Source: Diploptera punctata (lineage: Eukaryota > Arthropoda > Insecta > Blattodea > Blaberidae). Taken from it: a stretch of DNA of 64,000 nucleotides. The notes beneath the pieces are model-generated. The model had not been told where the DNA came from. It did no database searches and saw nothing but the letters and a program-made list of their open reading frames with translations. The DNA lies in the NCBI GenBank assembly GCA_030220185.1, contig JASPKZ010004950.1, forward strand, positions 1,370,001 to 1,434,000, read 5' to 3'. Made by a program: the position numbers and the translations under genes. Positions 54,170-63,953 of the stretch are shown here, in pieces. Position 1 is the first letter of the stretch. Each line of letters begins with the position of its first letter.

Positions 54170-54927
54170 TTATCATAAGTAATGCCACGAGTGATTTCCA
54201 AATTATCGATAAATTCACGACTCACGAAGTGAGGAGTGAATTTATCTAGAGAATTTGGAAATCAAGAGTGGCATATATTAGGACTATTTAACGAATAAAA
54301 TTAAGCTGTTTACTCACAAATCATTATTTAACTATAGATATTTTAAAATATTTATATATATTTAATGTAAACGGCAATGTTTCAAAACAAATGAGAAATG
54401 ATTGTTACGCTTCACCTGCTTCTTTTGTTTATCACTGCAACTAGATCATACTATTTATTGCCAAAGGGACGCTATATTGTAAGAATGCTCTCTAGTTGAG
54501 AAAAAATGAAACACATCAAACTGTATATTAATTCATTTCTGATGTCGTATGATGTAAATATGAGAATTATATTTTTCTGCATTATTACCTGGGAAAAAAT
54601 AAATTTAAGAAAGTGCAAACAGTGGTTTCTTTTTTTGGTGGTATAATCAATTGCTACAAATATTTTATATTAACTCCTGCAAGCGCTATGTGTTGACATC
54701 CATGCACTATATATACAATCTGGTAGCCGTATTTCTTATTGGATCAGTCACTGCAAAATAATGGTCAGACCTGTTCAGAATATTAAAAAGGAGGAGCTTT
54801 CTTTAATATGGTAAATTTAACATTGATAAATATTTGGTGAAACACGACTTTGATTGGCTGTAAAACAGAAATCATTGATACGTGATTGGTCATTGACTCC
54901 CATTTGGGACATGAGTTAAATAGTCAT
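54170..54927 (+). mobile_element. Repeat Q, copy 2 (most complete)
   Basis: About 758 bp from ttatcataagtaatgccacg to catgagttaaatagtc, A+T-rich and non-coding. It includes a strong nested hairpin (54192-54264) and the internal ggactatttaacgaataaaa, which mirrors the terminal gttaaatagtc. Copies 1 and 3 lie at 28.67 and 25.2-26.7 kb. No transposase or RT; superfamily unknown. Confidence 0.75.
54192..54264. repeat. Nested hairpin in repeat Q
   Basis: Three nested stems: tgatttccaaatt/aatttggaaatca (13 bp), gataaattcac/gtgaatttatc (11 bp) and ctcac/gtgag (5 bp) with a 3-nt loop. The 26.6-kb copy keeps the two outer stems; the 28.7-kb copy has lost the inner part. Confidence 0.88.
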
Positions 54928-55731
54928 CAACAAGTATCCTTCAGTTACAACTTATGAGAGTAAAATTAATATTTTTTTATAAGACTGCCTATTCAATGTT
55001 ACTACATATTCGATATTATTCTTCGAAAACACGGCCGCACTGAGAAGGGATAGAGGAAGGAGAAGTCATTTCGTTAACATTGTTTTTGCTCACATGACAT
55101 GGTGCCATAAAAGACTTTCTCTCGGTACTATTGTATAGCTGGTTTAACTTGGCAGAGAGAGAGAGAGATGGAGATACAAGGGTAGATCGTTGACCACTTT
55201 AGTCCGATACAAAAGAAAGAACCCACCCTGTTGTCAGTTTACTCTCCCCCCTTTTTCGTATTAACATCTGGTGAAGAAAACCGGCAACACTGGTGCGATG
55301 AGAGAGGCGAGTACAGTTGTCTCATTCTACAAATTTCTCGTAAAGTTAAACCAGATGGACTGTAGTGGTTGTTTGTTGGATGAATGTGTTTAATCATAGT
55401 TCAGAATCGACAAATAAATAATTAATTAAAAATATACAATGTCTAATATAATACTTGACACTTTCATATGATATATTTTGAAATAAAAGGAATGACAGCT
55501 CTCACAACCATTTTGAAAGAAATACGTTTTAATGGAAAAATAACGTTAAATCACATTACAGTAAGCGAGAATTTCGCGAGGCATTTGATATGACTTGAAG
55601 GGCCGCCATTTGGAGTCTTGATATAGACCTGCTGAAAAAAACGTTTTTATGCTAGAGCCGGGAATCGAATACCGGACCTTTTTATACCAGATAGACATGC
55701 TAACAATTACTTCACAGAGGCGGCAGGAGAG

Positions 55732-55732
<1 letters not shown>
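54928..55732. other. Intergenic with a possible SINE head and a short inverted repeat
   Basis: A 12-bp perfect inverted repeat, ctggtttaactt, at 55139-55150 and 55343-55354 delimits 216 bp without a recognisable target duplication. At 55652-55724 gctagagccgggaatcgaat...tagacatgctaa looks like a reversed tRNA-type head. No gene. Confidence 0.4.

Positions 55733-55803
<71 letters not shown>
55733..55803. repeat. (ATT)n microsatellite
   Basis: About 70 bp, nearly perfect. Nothing recognised from 55804 to 56271. Confidence 0.97.
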
Positions 55804-55805
<2 letters not shown>

Positions 55806-56270
55806 ATATGCAGTAAATTGGAGAACTGCATTGTACGCAAGCCTACCCATTTTATTGGGGATTGTGAAATACCATCTTCCAGATCTTGGCTATTATAGAA
55901 TCAGTATAGAATGAATATCCTGATGTAGTTATCAGAATTGAAATATCAGCTTTTTAATTTTGTTGCTTTGACTGATGAATAAGCATATAAAATGAATTGA
56001 TTACTCCATAGATTAGTTAATAAAAGGAGAAGATGGAAATTGAAAGTCATCTCAACCTTGTACAGAAGGATGAAACATGTTTACATTGTATGCTCATTAT
56101 AGTTAATGTGATATTACAAACTGTACCTGCTAATCACAATTCAGATACTATACATTTATTCAGTTCAGGAATATACAAATGGAATTTTAAGGAAACCACG
56201 GTTTAAGATAAATATGTAACATCAATTATATTTGTCTACGTTGGGTTCTCATAAGCCAGTATTGAAAGAA

Positions 56271-56271
<1 letters not shown>

Positions 56272-56331
<60 letters not shown>
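56272..56331. repeat. (AAT)n microsatellite
   Basis: About 60 bp of AAT/ATA repeats, directly abutting a LINE endonuclease fragment. Confidence 0.97.
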
Positions 56332-56333
<2 letters not shown>

Positions 56334-56925
56334 GTTGAAATCGGTTTTACTTTTGAAAAGTCTATAGTTCCCAAAATCCATTGTATTTTCATCTGTTAAT
56401 CTCGTTTCTTGGAGTGCCAATATTTGAATATTTTGTTCTTTTAAAATTGCCTCCAATTCATGCAGTTTTCCTGCTCGCAAGAGGGAATTTATGTTTCACG
56501 TTCCGAAAAAGGTTTTGGTTTTTGGGCGAAGTTGACCAGAGGTCTCCGATACTCTCTGTTTGCGTGTTTGGCCAGACTCCCCAGAATCCGACAGCCTGGT
56601 ATAGTATTTAGTTATCATAACGTTTGGACCGAAATCCAGTTTCATAGGACTGGAGTGGTTAGTTCCAGAACTACTGTAGTTCATCCGCCCTCTCTGCCGT
56701 TGGGAAAAAATCCTCTTCCGCCGTCGAAGCCGTTGACCTCCTCAGTTGATCCGCGAGTGCTTATTTGGCAAGGCCTTATTCGCACCCGTCCTGTATATCT
56801 ACAGGAACTTCCACTATCAGCCATTGGGAAGCGCCGTGTCGGGGTTGAGGACCCCCATCCTAGTGTCTTACATGAGGTTAAGTCTAGCCCTTACTTAATT
56901 CAGAACCAAACCACCATGTAAGCTA
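56332..56925 (-). mobile_element. LINE 5' region: start of APE endonuclease
   Basis: The minus strand reads KTKTFFGTWNINSL (about 56500) then RAGKLHELEAILKEQNIQIL and ALQETRLTDENTMDFGNYRL, ending in the AAT tract. GTWN.NSL, LE..L....I..LA.QE.R are the first two motifs of the APE endonuclease. Upstream (to 56925) is the element's 5' leader, which is G+C-richer than its surroundings. One frameshift lies between GTWNI and RAGKL. It stops after about 60 residues of endonuclease. Confidence 0.82.
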
Positions 56926-56935
56926 ACCAGGCACT

Positions 56936-57190
56936 ATGAAGTGGATTGATGAAGTCTAAAAGGACTTAAAACTGGCAGGAATTACTAAAGAAGATATCCC
57001 AAACAGAGATATATTTAGAATTAAGGTGAATAAGTGGCAAGTTAACCAAGAGGACAAACCGAAGAAAAAAACTGGAGCAACTTGGACAGATGAAAACAAG
57101 CTCATAGCAAAAGAATGAAAGAAATTTGGGCTCAAAGGAAACGCATCTAAGTACTTTGCATAGACCTACATGGGCTCATCCGCAATTTAA
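56936..57190 (+). mobile_element. LINE C-terminal tail, opposite strand to the 5' region
   Basis: KWIDEV, then KDLKLAGITKEDIPNRDIFR, VNKWQVNQEDKPKKKTGATW, TDENKLIAKE, with stops in between. KW.D....DL...GI...D..NR..FR..V is a common LINE terminus. It lies 10 bp from the 5' region that reads the other way. Confidence 0.78.
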
Positions 57191-57273
57191 AAAAAAGTTG
57201 AAATACGCACACACCGTGCATGGATTTAAGTACATTACTTGTCTTTACCCTGCGATTGATTTCTGTCTATTCT

Positions 57274-57582
57274 AAAAGGTAAGGTAAAGTGATCCCACTA
57301 CAGGCCTCAGGAGGCCCTTGGGGTAGTAGGAGGTTAAGGCTCCCACTTTTTCTTGATAATCGGCACTTGATGTCAGCCGGGTTGTCAGCCCTGCGTGACG
57401 GCCGCCTTTACCCCAGAACAAGCGTCTGGTACTCATTTCAGTTAGAGGCTGAGTCGACCCCAGGGCCATAGTGCCGCCAGAAGGTTTGGGTCAGTTTAAA
57501 AATCCTGACCCCACCGGGACTCGAACCCTCGACCTTCCGGCTTGTAGCGCAGTGCCTTAACCACTACGCTACGGCGTGTCCC
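57274..57582 (-). mobile_element. SINE-B, full length
   Basis: Complete in reverse orientation, with the 11-bp target duplication ctgtctattct at 57263-57273 and 57583-57593. Confidence 0.95.
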
Positions 57583-57599
57583 CTGTCTATTCTTACACT

Positions 57600-58135
57600 T
57601 TATAATATGGTATCTGTCACACAATTCCGAGCATAATATACATACACACACTTGTCATTTGGTTCGTGGTAGGTCTTGTTGCTGCACACCTTGTGGTGAA
57701 AGCCATGGGTTGCCAATCTGGTCGTCACGTGTCGCATTTCATGATTAGATTCCGTCCAGGTCCTATCTTGCATTGCACACGTTGCATAGAAGTCCTCCGG
57801 TATGCTGTGTTTCTTCTCGTGCAGGTCTCGTAGGAGCTATTATTAGGCGTCATTCGCTAGGAGAATTATCTCGCATCTTAGATCCTCTATCAAAAATGTC
57901 TCCCTGGTGAGCTCATACACTAGCCTCGATCTTGAGTTCTATGGTACTCTTAGAGCTCTCTTCAAATATCTACCCGTAGCTTTCACCCGCTCTAGTTCTT
58001 CCATCTGTTTGTATGTGAGGTATTCTCCCACTGATTCTAGGCCATACGTCAGGACGGGTAATATTTTTAGCCGAAACAGGTCCATAGCTGTGCTGATTGT
58101 GTGATGTTCCTGATTTCGTTCATGGCTCTAGTGGC
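57600..58135 (-). mobile_element. LINE ORF2 C-terminal part (thumb plus Cys/His tail)
   Basis: The minus strand from about 58110 reads STAMDLFRLKILPVLTYGLE then SVGEYLTYKQMEELERVKA. After a shift it continues LVYELTRETFLIEDLRCEII, LHEKKHSIPEDFYATCAMQD, RTWTESNHEMRHVTTRLATH, and HHKVCSNKTYHEPNDKCVCI. Stops at about 57850 and elsewhere. Clade uncertain; not RTE-like LINE-A. Confidence 0.78.
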
Positions 58136-58284
58136 CGCCACTGCTCTCGATTGAAAGAAATATACGGACGTGGAAAGTTTTCGAACTTTAATTAGATATT
58201 CTAAGAAGTCAAACTATTACGATTTCTTCTTCTTCTTTTTTCTTAAGCTTTATGGTCGAAGTTAGGGCATGAAGCCATCCCATA

Positions 58285-58858
58285 CGGGGTGAATCATAAA
58301 TATGGCTATACGTTTGATCGCATTGTGTCATGAAAATATTACCATTACAGGAAATAGGAAATTACCGTTGGAAAGGCAATTATTCAAGTTAAAAATGGAA
58401 TAAAGCAAAACAGTGTAGAACTTACGTCATTAGTCAAAATGGCGTTGAATATGCAACAACAAATTACAATTGCTGCATGGGCAATAACGTATGCTAATGA
58501 TCGTGAGGCCGCTAGAGGGCAAGACGTGAGTTTAACGTAGCATTGCAGCCATCGACTGTGGGGAAGTAGACAAAACGACTGCTGGAAACGGGGAGGATGC
58601 AGAAAATCCAACCTCCTGGAAGGCCTCGCATTATCACGGATGCAGAAACAAGGAAGAGAATTGTGGAGGCGTTCGACGCTAGCACACAAAAATCAACCTG
58701 CCAAAGCTGCACGTGAGCAGTGATTTGTTGTTGTGTTTGTTCTATCGTTGTAATTTGAAGGATTTCCTTTCCAATGATAACATCATATTTCCTTTAATAA
58801 TAGTATTTTCGTCAAAAAAATGCGATCAAACGTATAGCCGTATTTCTGAATCACTCTG
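58285..58858 (+). mobile_element. Mariner-type non-autonomous element, 574 bp
   Basis: Ends CGGGGTGAATCATAAATATG (left) and CAGAGTGATTCAGAAATACG (right, reversed), then a shared ggctatacgtttgatcgcat; similarity runs about 90 bp inward. TA is present on the left, TG on the right. The interior (58440-58715, plus) keeps the N-terminal transposase region: MQQQITIAAWAITYANDREA and, after a shift, RMQKIQPPGRPRIITDAETR then KRIVEAFDAS, a helix-turn-helix with GRP linker. The DDE core is deleted. Confidence 0.85.
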
Positions 58859-58871
58859 TGCAATACGTACA

Positions 58872-59187
58872 TCATCATCATTAGCATTGTCTCCAAAGAT
58901 TAGACCTGTTGGCTGTTGGTCTGTTCCGACTCAAAATTGCTCACGCCATCTCCTTAGAGGTCGATTTATTTTTCTTGTCCCCTCGGATTATAATATAAAA
59001 CAGTTCTTGCCGCACTAGTGTTTGGCATTCGTAGGACATGGTCTCCTTCAATTTATTCTATAGTTTTTATTAATGTTGTCATTGGTTCTAAGTTCTCAAA
59101 TATGCACGCCAGACTGATTAAATACCTCTTTATAATTTTAATACCAAAGCACAAATATCAAATAAAAAAATATGTTTTTATTTTTTT
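58872..59187 (-). mobile_element. LINE C-terminal tail, copy 1 of a local duplication
   Basis: The minus strand reads DHVLRMPNTSAARTVLYYNP then RGDKKNRPLRRWREQF-like frames and LIFGDNANDDD. 58954-59197 recurs at 60178-60438 at over 90 percent identity by eye. LINE-A interrupts copy 1 at 59198. Confidence 0.72.
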
Positions 59188-59197
59188 AACCCACTAT

Positions 59198-59807
59198 AAT
59201 CACAAATAAGAATGAGATGCACAAAGAAATTAGACATAGGCTCAATTCTGGAAATGCATGTTATTATGCATTGCAGAAACTCTTGATGTCTCAACTCCTT
59301 TCAAAAAACGTTAAGCTGAAAATATATAAAACTATTATTCTACCAGTTATATTATATGGGTGCGAAACATGGACTCTTACTTTAAGGGAGGAAAGGAGAT
59401 TACGAGTATTTGAGAATAAAGTTCTTAGGAAAATTTTTGGACCAAAGAGAGATGAACAGACAGGTGAATGGAGAAGACTACATAACAATGAACTACATAG
59501 TCTTTATAGGAAGCCAGATATAATAAGAACAGTTAAGTCTCATAGACTGAGATGGGCAGGACATGTTGCGCGTATGGGGAATGAAAAACGTGCATGGAAA
59601 CTTCTTGCAGGAAAGCCAGAAGGAAAACGCCCAGTTGGTAGACCAAGAATGAGGTGGGAGAACAACATTAACTATGATTTGAGGGAAGCAGATTATACAG
59701 GGAATGATTGGAAAGCATTAGCTCAGGATAGGGATGTATGGAGAGCTTATGTCCGCGCGGCCATGAACGTATGGGTTCGATAGTGCCAGTGAGTAAGTAA
59801 GAGTAAG
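59198..59807 (+). mobile_element. LINE-A, 5'-truncated insertion with target duplication
   Basis: 610 bp carrying the last 190 or so codons plus the 3' end tagtgccagtgagtaagtaa. The 11-bp target duplication taacccactat lies at 59187-59197 and 59808-59818, confirming its exact limits and that the family ends in short GTAA repeats without poly(A). It is the cleanest LINE-A copy in the window. Confidence 0.95.
59217..59783 (+). pseudogene. LINE-A RT C-terminus (intact frame, truncated protein)
   Basis: 188 residues without interruption: MHKEIRHRLNSGNACYYALQ, LSKNVKLKIYKTIILPVILY, GCETWTLTLREERRLRVFEN, RRLHNNELHSLYRKPDIIRT, RLRWAGHVARMGNEKRAWKL, GKRPVGRPRMRWENNINYDL, and NVWVR with stop at 59781-59783. 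It covers the thumb and C-terminal tail only; palm catalytic residues and endonuclease are not included. The start Met is internal to the original protein. It serves as the reference for reading the other LINE-A fragments. Confidence 0.9.
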
Positions 59808-59830
59808 TAACCCACTATCTGAAATTAGGC

Positions 59831-60173
59831 CCACCGCTGTTGGTCTCGAGGTAGCGTGCTGCCTCCCACGCAGCGGGCCCGGGTTCGATTCCCGATCGGG
59901 GCTGTTTTTTTTGGGTGAGGTTTTTATCGGGGTTTTTCCTCACCTTCAAGACAAATGTCAGGAAAACTTTAAGGCCCAAACTGTCCCCGAAGTCATATGG
60001 CCATCATCATCCCATTATCATCATCATCATCATCATCATCCTTCACCGGTGTGGAAAGCAACGGGAAGCTACCACACCTACAATTCCCTAGTAAAGCTGC
60101 AAGCATAGCATGAAAATGCTATGATTGCTGTGAAGGACCTGCCTTCGGGCAGAATTACTATCCATGGATGGAT
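59831..60173 (+). mobile_element. SINE-A, full length
   Basis: Complete head (one-base insertion in ctgttggtctcg, ggtcgggg replaced by gatcgggg), body, (CAT)n, and 3' end. It lies between the two copies of a duplicated LINE tail. Confidence 0.94.
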
Positions 60174-60177
60174 CTGT

Positions 60178-60438
60178 TTAGAGGTCAATTTATATTTCTT
60201 GTCCCCTCGAATTATAATATAAAACAGTTCTTGCCGCACTAGTGTTTGGCATTCGTAGAACATGGTCTCCTTCAATTTATTCTATAGTTTTTATTAATGT
60301 TGTCATTGGTTCTAAATTATCAAATATACACGCCGGTCTGATTCAATACCTCTTTATAATTTTAATACCAATGCACAACTATAAATAAAAAAAAAGGTTT
60401 TTCTTTTTCCGTTTTTTTTAACCTGCTATCTGAAATTA
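60178..60438 (-). mobile_element. LINE C-terminal tail, copy 2 of a local duplication
   Basis: Repeats 58954-59197 plus 59808-59827 (ctatctgaaatta). Its 3' end is replaced by the SINE-A junction at 60173-60177. Confidence 0.75.
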
Positions 60439-61289
60439 CTTATTTGTAATTCTACAACCAGATACATTTCTTCGTTTTGGTACTGAAATATTCTGCACAT
60501 TGGAATTTGCGCTTCGTCCGTAGGATAACGATTTTATGATGCTAAATCCATCCCTTTCCCTTCATCAGTCCATTCCATTCGAACGAGAAAAAATACCTAG
60601 CGTGTATTAGAAGCGTTTACTATTCAGACATGTCTATAAGAAAGAAACATTATAAAAATTATGACAACGGTACTTTAACTGTAACCTATAGCTGTATTGT
60701 TTTTATTTTCATCGTTTAAACACTTCTAGATCATTGACCGAGACTAATTTTGACGAATGTGTATTTAACATTCTTATTAGTTGTTTTTCAAACATTGAGC
60801 TTAAAATGACTTCTTAATTTATGTTAGGAAAGAAATATATTCTTGTTGAAATAATTTGTATTTTATGTTGGTTCTAGTGGGATAGTGGTTACTTATCTCA
60901 CCTCTGGTTCCATGGGTTCAAAAGCAGCCGGAATCGAGGGTGTTAAGGCGTAACAATTCTGAACATAGTTTTCTTAGAAAGGAATTAAAGTGTTAGTAAC
61001 TAATGTCAAATATTTCGACATATAAAATAAACTGAAGTCTGTAATAAGTCTTTGAGGAAAATTTGTCGGCCATTTCACGACCAGATTTAAATTATGACGC
61101 TAATGACCTAAAATGCGTAAGAGGGCCATCAAGTACAGTTTACCTACCTACTTTCGTGTATTTTATACATTCCACTAGTGTCTTGACTACATTTAGGTCC
61201 ACATAAATGAACAGAAAAATACTACAACTATTCTTTAGAATATTCCATTCAACTAGGAAAAATAGAAAGCACTGTTTAACATCGTCTAG
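60439..61289. other. Intergenic with an isolated SINE-D-like head
   Basis: At 60875-60955 ttggttctagtgggatagtg...tgggttcaaaagcagccgga resembles a SINE-D head without the body. No gene. Confidence 0.45.
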
Positions 61290-61400
61290 TTGGTCGAATG
61301 ACATGCACAAAGAAATTAAACATAGACTAAATTCTGGAAATTAGTGCTATTATACATTACTGGGACTCTTGTCGTCCCAACTCCTTTCAAAAATCATTAA

Positions 61401-61818
61401 GGGGAGAAGTTACCTTGTAACTCCGCCATGTTAAATGTTTTAATTTTAATGTTCCTTTTCAGAAGAACTGTTCACAGTAAACATTAATTTTTTCTCACAT
61501 ATACATACACTATTTGGCAATAAAATTACATTTTTTCTAGAACACAGCATTAAAAATGAAACAGTAAGATTTTTTTAAAAGAATGCAATTTTTTGGTGCA
61601 TTTTGAAAAGGAAAATAATTTTTGGTGCCAATTTGGTGGGAAATTAAGTTTAAAGTTTTACACTACTCACAGTCCTACCCTGCAGTATGCCCTTTAAACC
61701 TACACTTAGGACCTTTAAATAAGTTTGTGGTGCAAAACCAATTTATATTCATATAGAACACACTTCAAGGTATAAACAAAAATTCAGATTTTGCCCATTT
61801 ATAAGGTACCTTCTCCTC
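61401..61818. mobile_element. TTAA-flanked MITE, 418 bp, inside LINE-A
   Basis: TTAA at 61397-61400 and 61819-61822. Inverted ends GGGGAGAAGTTACCTTGTAA and GAGGAGAAGGTACCTTATAA (17 of 20 match). It splits the LINE-A frame KIIK|LNIYK, as proved by comparison with the 59.2-kb copy. Non-coding interior. piggyBac-type by duplication. Confidence 0.9.
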
Positions 61819-62094
61819 TTAAACTGAACATTTATAAAACTGTTATCCTCCCAATTTTATTATATGGATGCCAAACATGGACTCTTACTTTAAGGGGAGA
61901 AAGAAAATTACGAGTATTTGAGAATAAACTTCTTAGGAAAATTGTTGAACCAAAGACAGATAAACAGACAGGCGAATGGAGAAAAACTACATAACAGTGA
62001 GCACATGGTCGTTATAAGAAACCAGATATAACAAGAAAAGTTAAAGTCTCGTAGACTGCGATGAACAGGACATGTGGCACGAATGAGGAATAAA

Positions 62095-62399
62095 AGAAGG
62101 GCATGGGAACTTCTTATAGGAAAACCAGAGGATAAACGCCCAGATGGTAGACCAAGGATGAGGTGGGAGAATGACATTAACCATGATTTGAATGAAAGAA
62201 GGGCATGGAAACTTCTTGTAGGAAAACAGAGGATAAACGTCCAGATGGTAGACCAAGGATGAGGTGGGAAAATAACATTAACCATGATTTAAATGAAAGA
62301 AGGGCATGGAAACTTTTTATAGGAAAACAGAGGATAAACGCCCAGTTGGTAGACCAAGGATGAGGTGGGTGAATATCATTAACCATGATTTGATGGAAC
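62095..62399 (+). repeat. Threefold tandem repeat of 34 codons within LINE-A
   Basis: Unit starts at 62095, 62197 and 62298 (periods 102 and 101). Each unit encodes RRAWKLLVGKPEDKRP then DGRPRMRWENDINHDLN. The second and third units have lost one base (aaaacagagg for aaaaccagagg). Confidence 0.93.
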
Positions 62400-62709
62400 T
62401 AGGTTATACAGGAGATGATTAGAAAACATTAGCTCAGGATAGGGATATATGGAGAGCTTATGTCCACGCGGCCATGAACCAACGGGTTCAGCAGAGCCAG
62501 TGAGTTGGAGTGGGTTGGTCTACTTGGATATGAGATTTGACGTCATACTGAGGCCTCGTCTCACAGCGTCGTAAGTTACGAGTTCATTTTGTAATTGGAA
62601 AATCCGTTAATACCATTATGACCTTGATCATTAAAAAATAACCTGGTTTCTTTATGTTTCTTTCAAATATTCTCCAATTATCTCTGAACAAATTTATTTT
62701 CCTTCCGGT

Positions 62710-63205
62710 TTTGAATGGAAAATAAATTTGTTAACTTATAATGAGGAATGTGATATATCCTTTAAAATACAAAACTATAATAAAGCTTTAAGAATTATCA
62801 ACCAAGTTTTTAAACCATCAAAAGTGCAGACACACAAGAATGGAAATCTATAAAGTTCTCGCTAGACCCATAATCTGTTATGGCAGTGAAGCTTGGACCA
62901 TCAGAACTCAGGATGACCGTCATATTACAGCTACGGAGATGAAATTTCTGCGACGAACTGCAGGTTATAGCCTTCTAGACCACCAAAGAAATTCAACAAT
63001 AGCCAGAGAGTTAAACATCGTACCTATATCTGAATACCTCCAAGAATATAGAAACAATTGGCTAGCCCATTCAGCGCATGGATCATCACAGAATACCAAA
63101 ACAAATTCTTCACTACATTCCTCGAGGCAAGATCTGTGGGTCGACCTTTTCGGAGATGGCGGGAGACCGTAACGGGCCACTGGGCCTAATACTTGAAAGG
63201 ACGAT
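62710..63205 (+). mobile_element. LINE-B fragment (thumb to C-terminus)
   Basis: KALRIINQVFKPSKVQ, then (62840-63172 frame) MEIYKVLARPIICYGSEAWT, TATEMKFLRRTAGYSLLDHQ, NSTIARELNIVPISEYLQEY, NNWLAHSAH. A frameshift leads to RIPKQILHYIPRG and VGRPFRRWRETVTGHWA, ending in acgatgatgatgatgac. The best LINE-B copy here. Confidence 0.88.
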
Positions 63206-63702
63206 GATGATGATGACAAATTTATTTTATTGTTGATACTGTTGAGGTACAAATGCTCCTGTCTAAGGAATGGAAAACTCGAGGTCTATTCTATATCCTC
63301 GACTATGATTCACTTCTTTTGCAGCATAAAAAAACTAGCATATTATTGAAATTTTAGTGAAATTTTACGCTTGTAACTTTAGAGAACGAAAGACAAGATG
63401 GACTCATACTTGTCTTAGCTAATTCGTTTGTTCTTCATAAAAATCAGTCTAGAAATAATCAGTTTATGATGAGTGTTCCCGGAAATATAACTGATTGAGA
63501 AATAAATAGTTTCTCAAGGATTTAGGTTAGTAGAAAGAGGCGCCAGGTGTAAGCATCTGGTTTCTATTCTGAAGCAACTTCTCTTGAACCGTGAAATATT
63601 GCAATGCATTATTCTCCGTAGGTTGCAGTTTTAATAAAAGAAAAGGTTGGACACCTCTTATTGAAGTATTAAGTGATCTAGTTACTGGTTTCATACATTA
63701 TA
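63206..63702. other. Intergenic, nothing recognised
   Basis: No gene or repeat copy recognised. Confidence 0.5.
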
Positions 63703-63953
63703 CAGGGTGTTTCAGAATAAGCATTACGGACTTCTAGGGGTTCCACGTGGCGACTCTGTCTTTGGTTACATAATGTGTACCTGTTACGCATGTTTTGTGT
63801 ACCTGCTACGCATGTGTTCATACACACGCCCCACAAGACCTGGTGTGTGCTCAATAATTTCTGTTGCCGCCAGAATTCGTGCAAGAAGATATTTCTCCTA
63901 CTTGACAGGTGTAGTACAACCCTTAGAAGTCAATAATACTTATTCTGAAACAC
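63703..63953. mobile_element. Mariner-type MITE, about 250 bp
   Basis: Left end CAGGGTGTTTCAGAATAAGC after TA (63701-63702). The reversed right end GTGTTTCAGAATAAGTATTA has lost the first few bases. Similarity continues to gacttctaggggtt / gacttctaagggtt. The interior has a short repeated gtacctgttacgcatgt / gtacctgctacgcatgt and no clear protein. Confidence 0.8.

Larger units (their letters stand above)
61290..62508 (+). mobile_element. LINE-A fragment carrying a MITE and an internal triplication
   Basis: 61290-61400 holds the HKEIKHRLNSGN...LLSSQLLSKIIK part. A TTAA MITE follows. From 61823 LNIYKTVILPILLYGCQTWT, RGERKLRVFENKLLRK and then the tail with a ~102-bp unit present three times, ending GYTGDD...AMNQRVQ near 62500. 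The stop has been lost (cagcagagccagtgagt). Several frameshifts. Confidence 0.9.

Noticed and set aside
56460..56921. 153-codon plus-strand frame as a host exon
   Set aside because: The minus strand carries the LINE leader and endonuclease start (GTWNINSL, ALQETR); the plus frame is its shadow.
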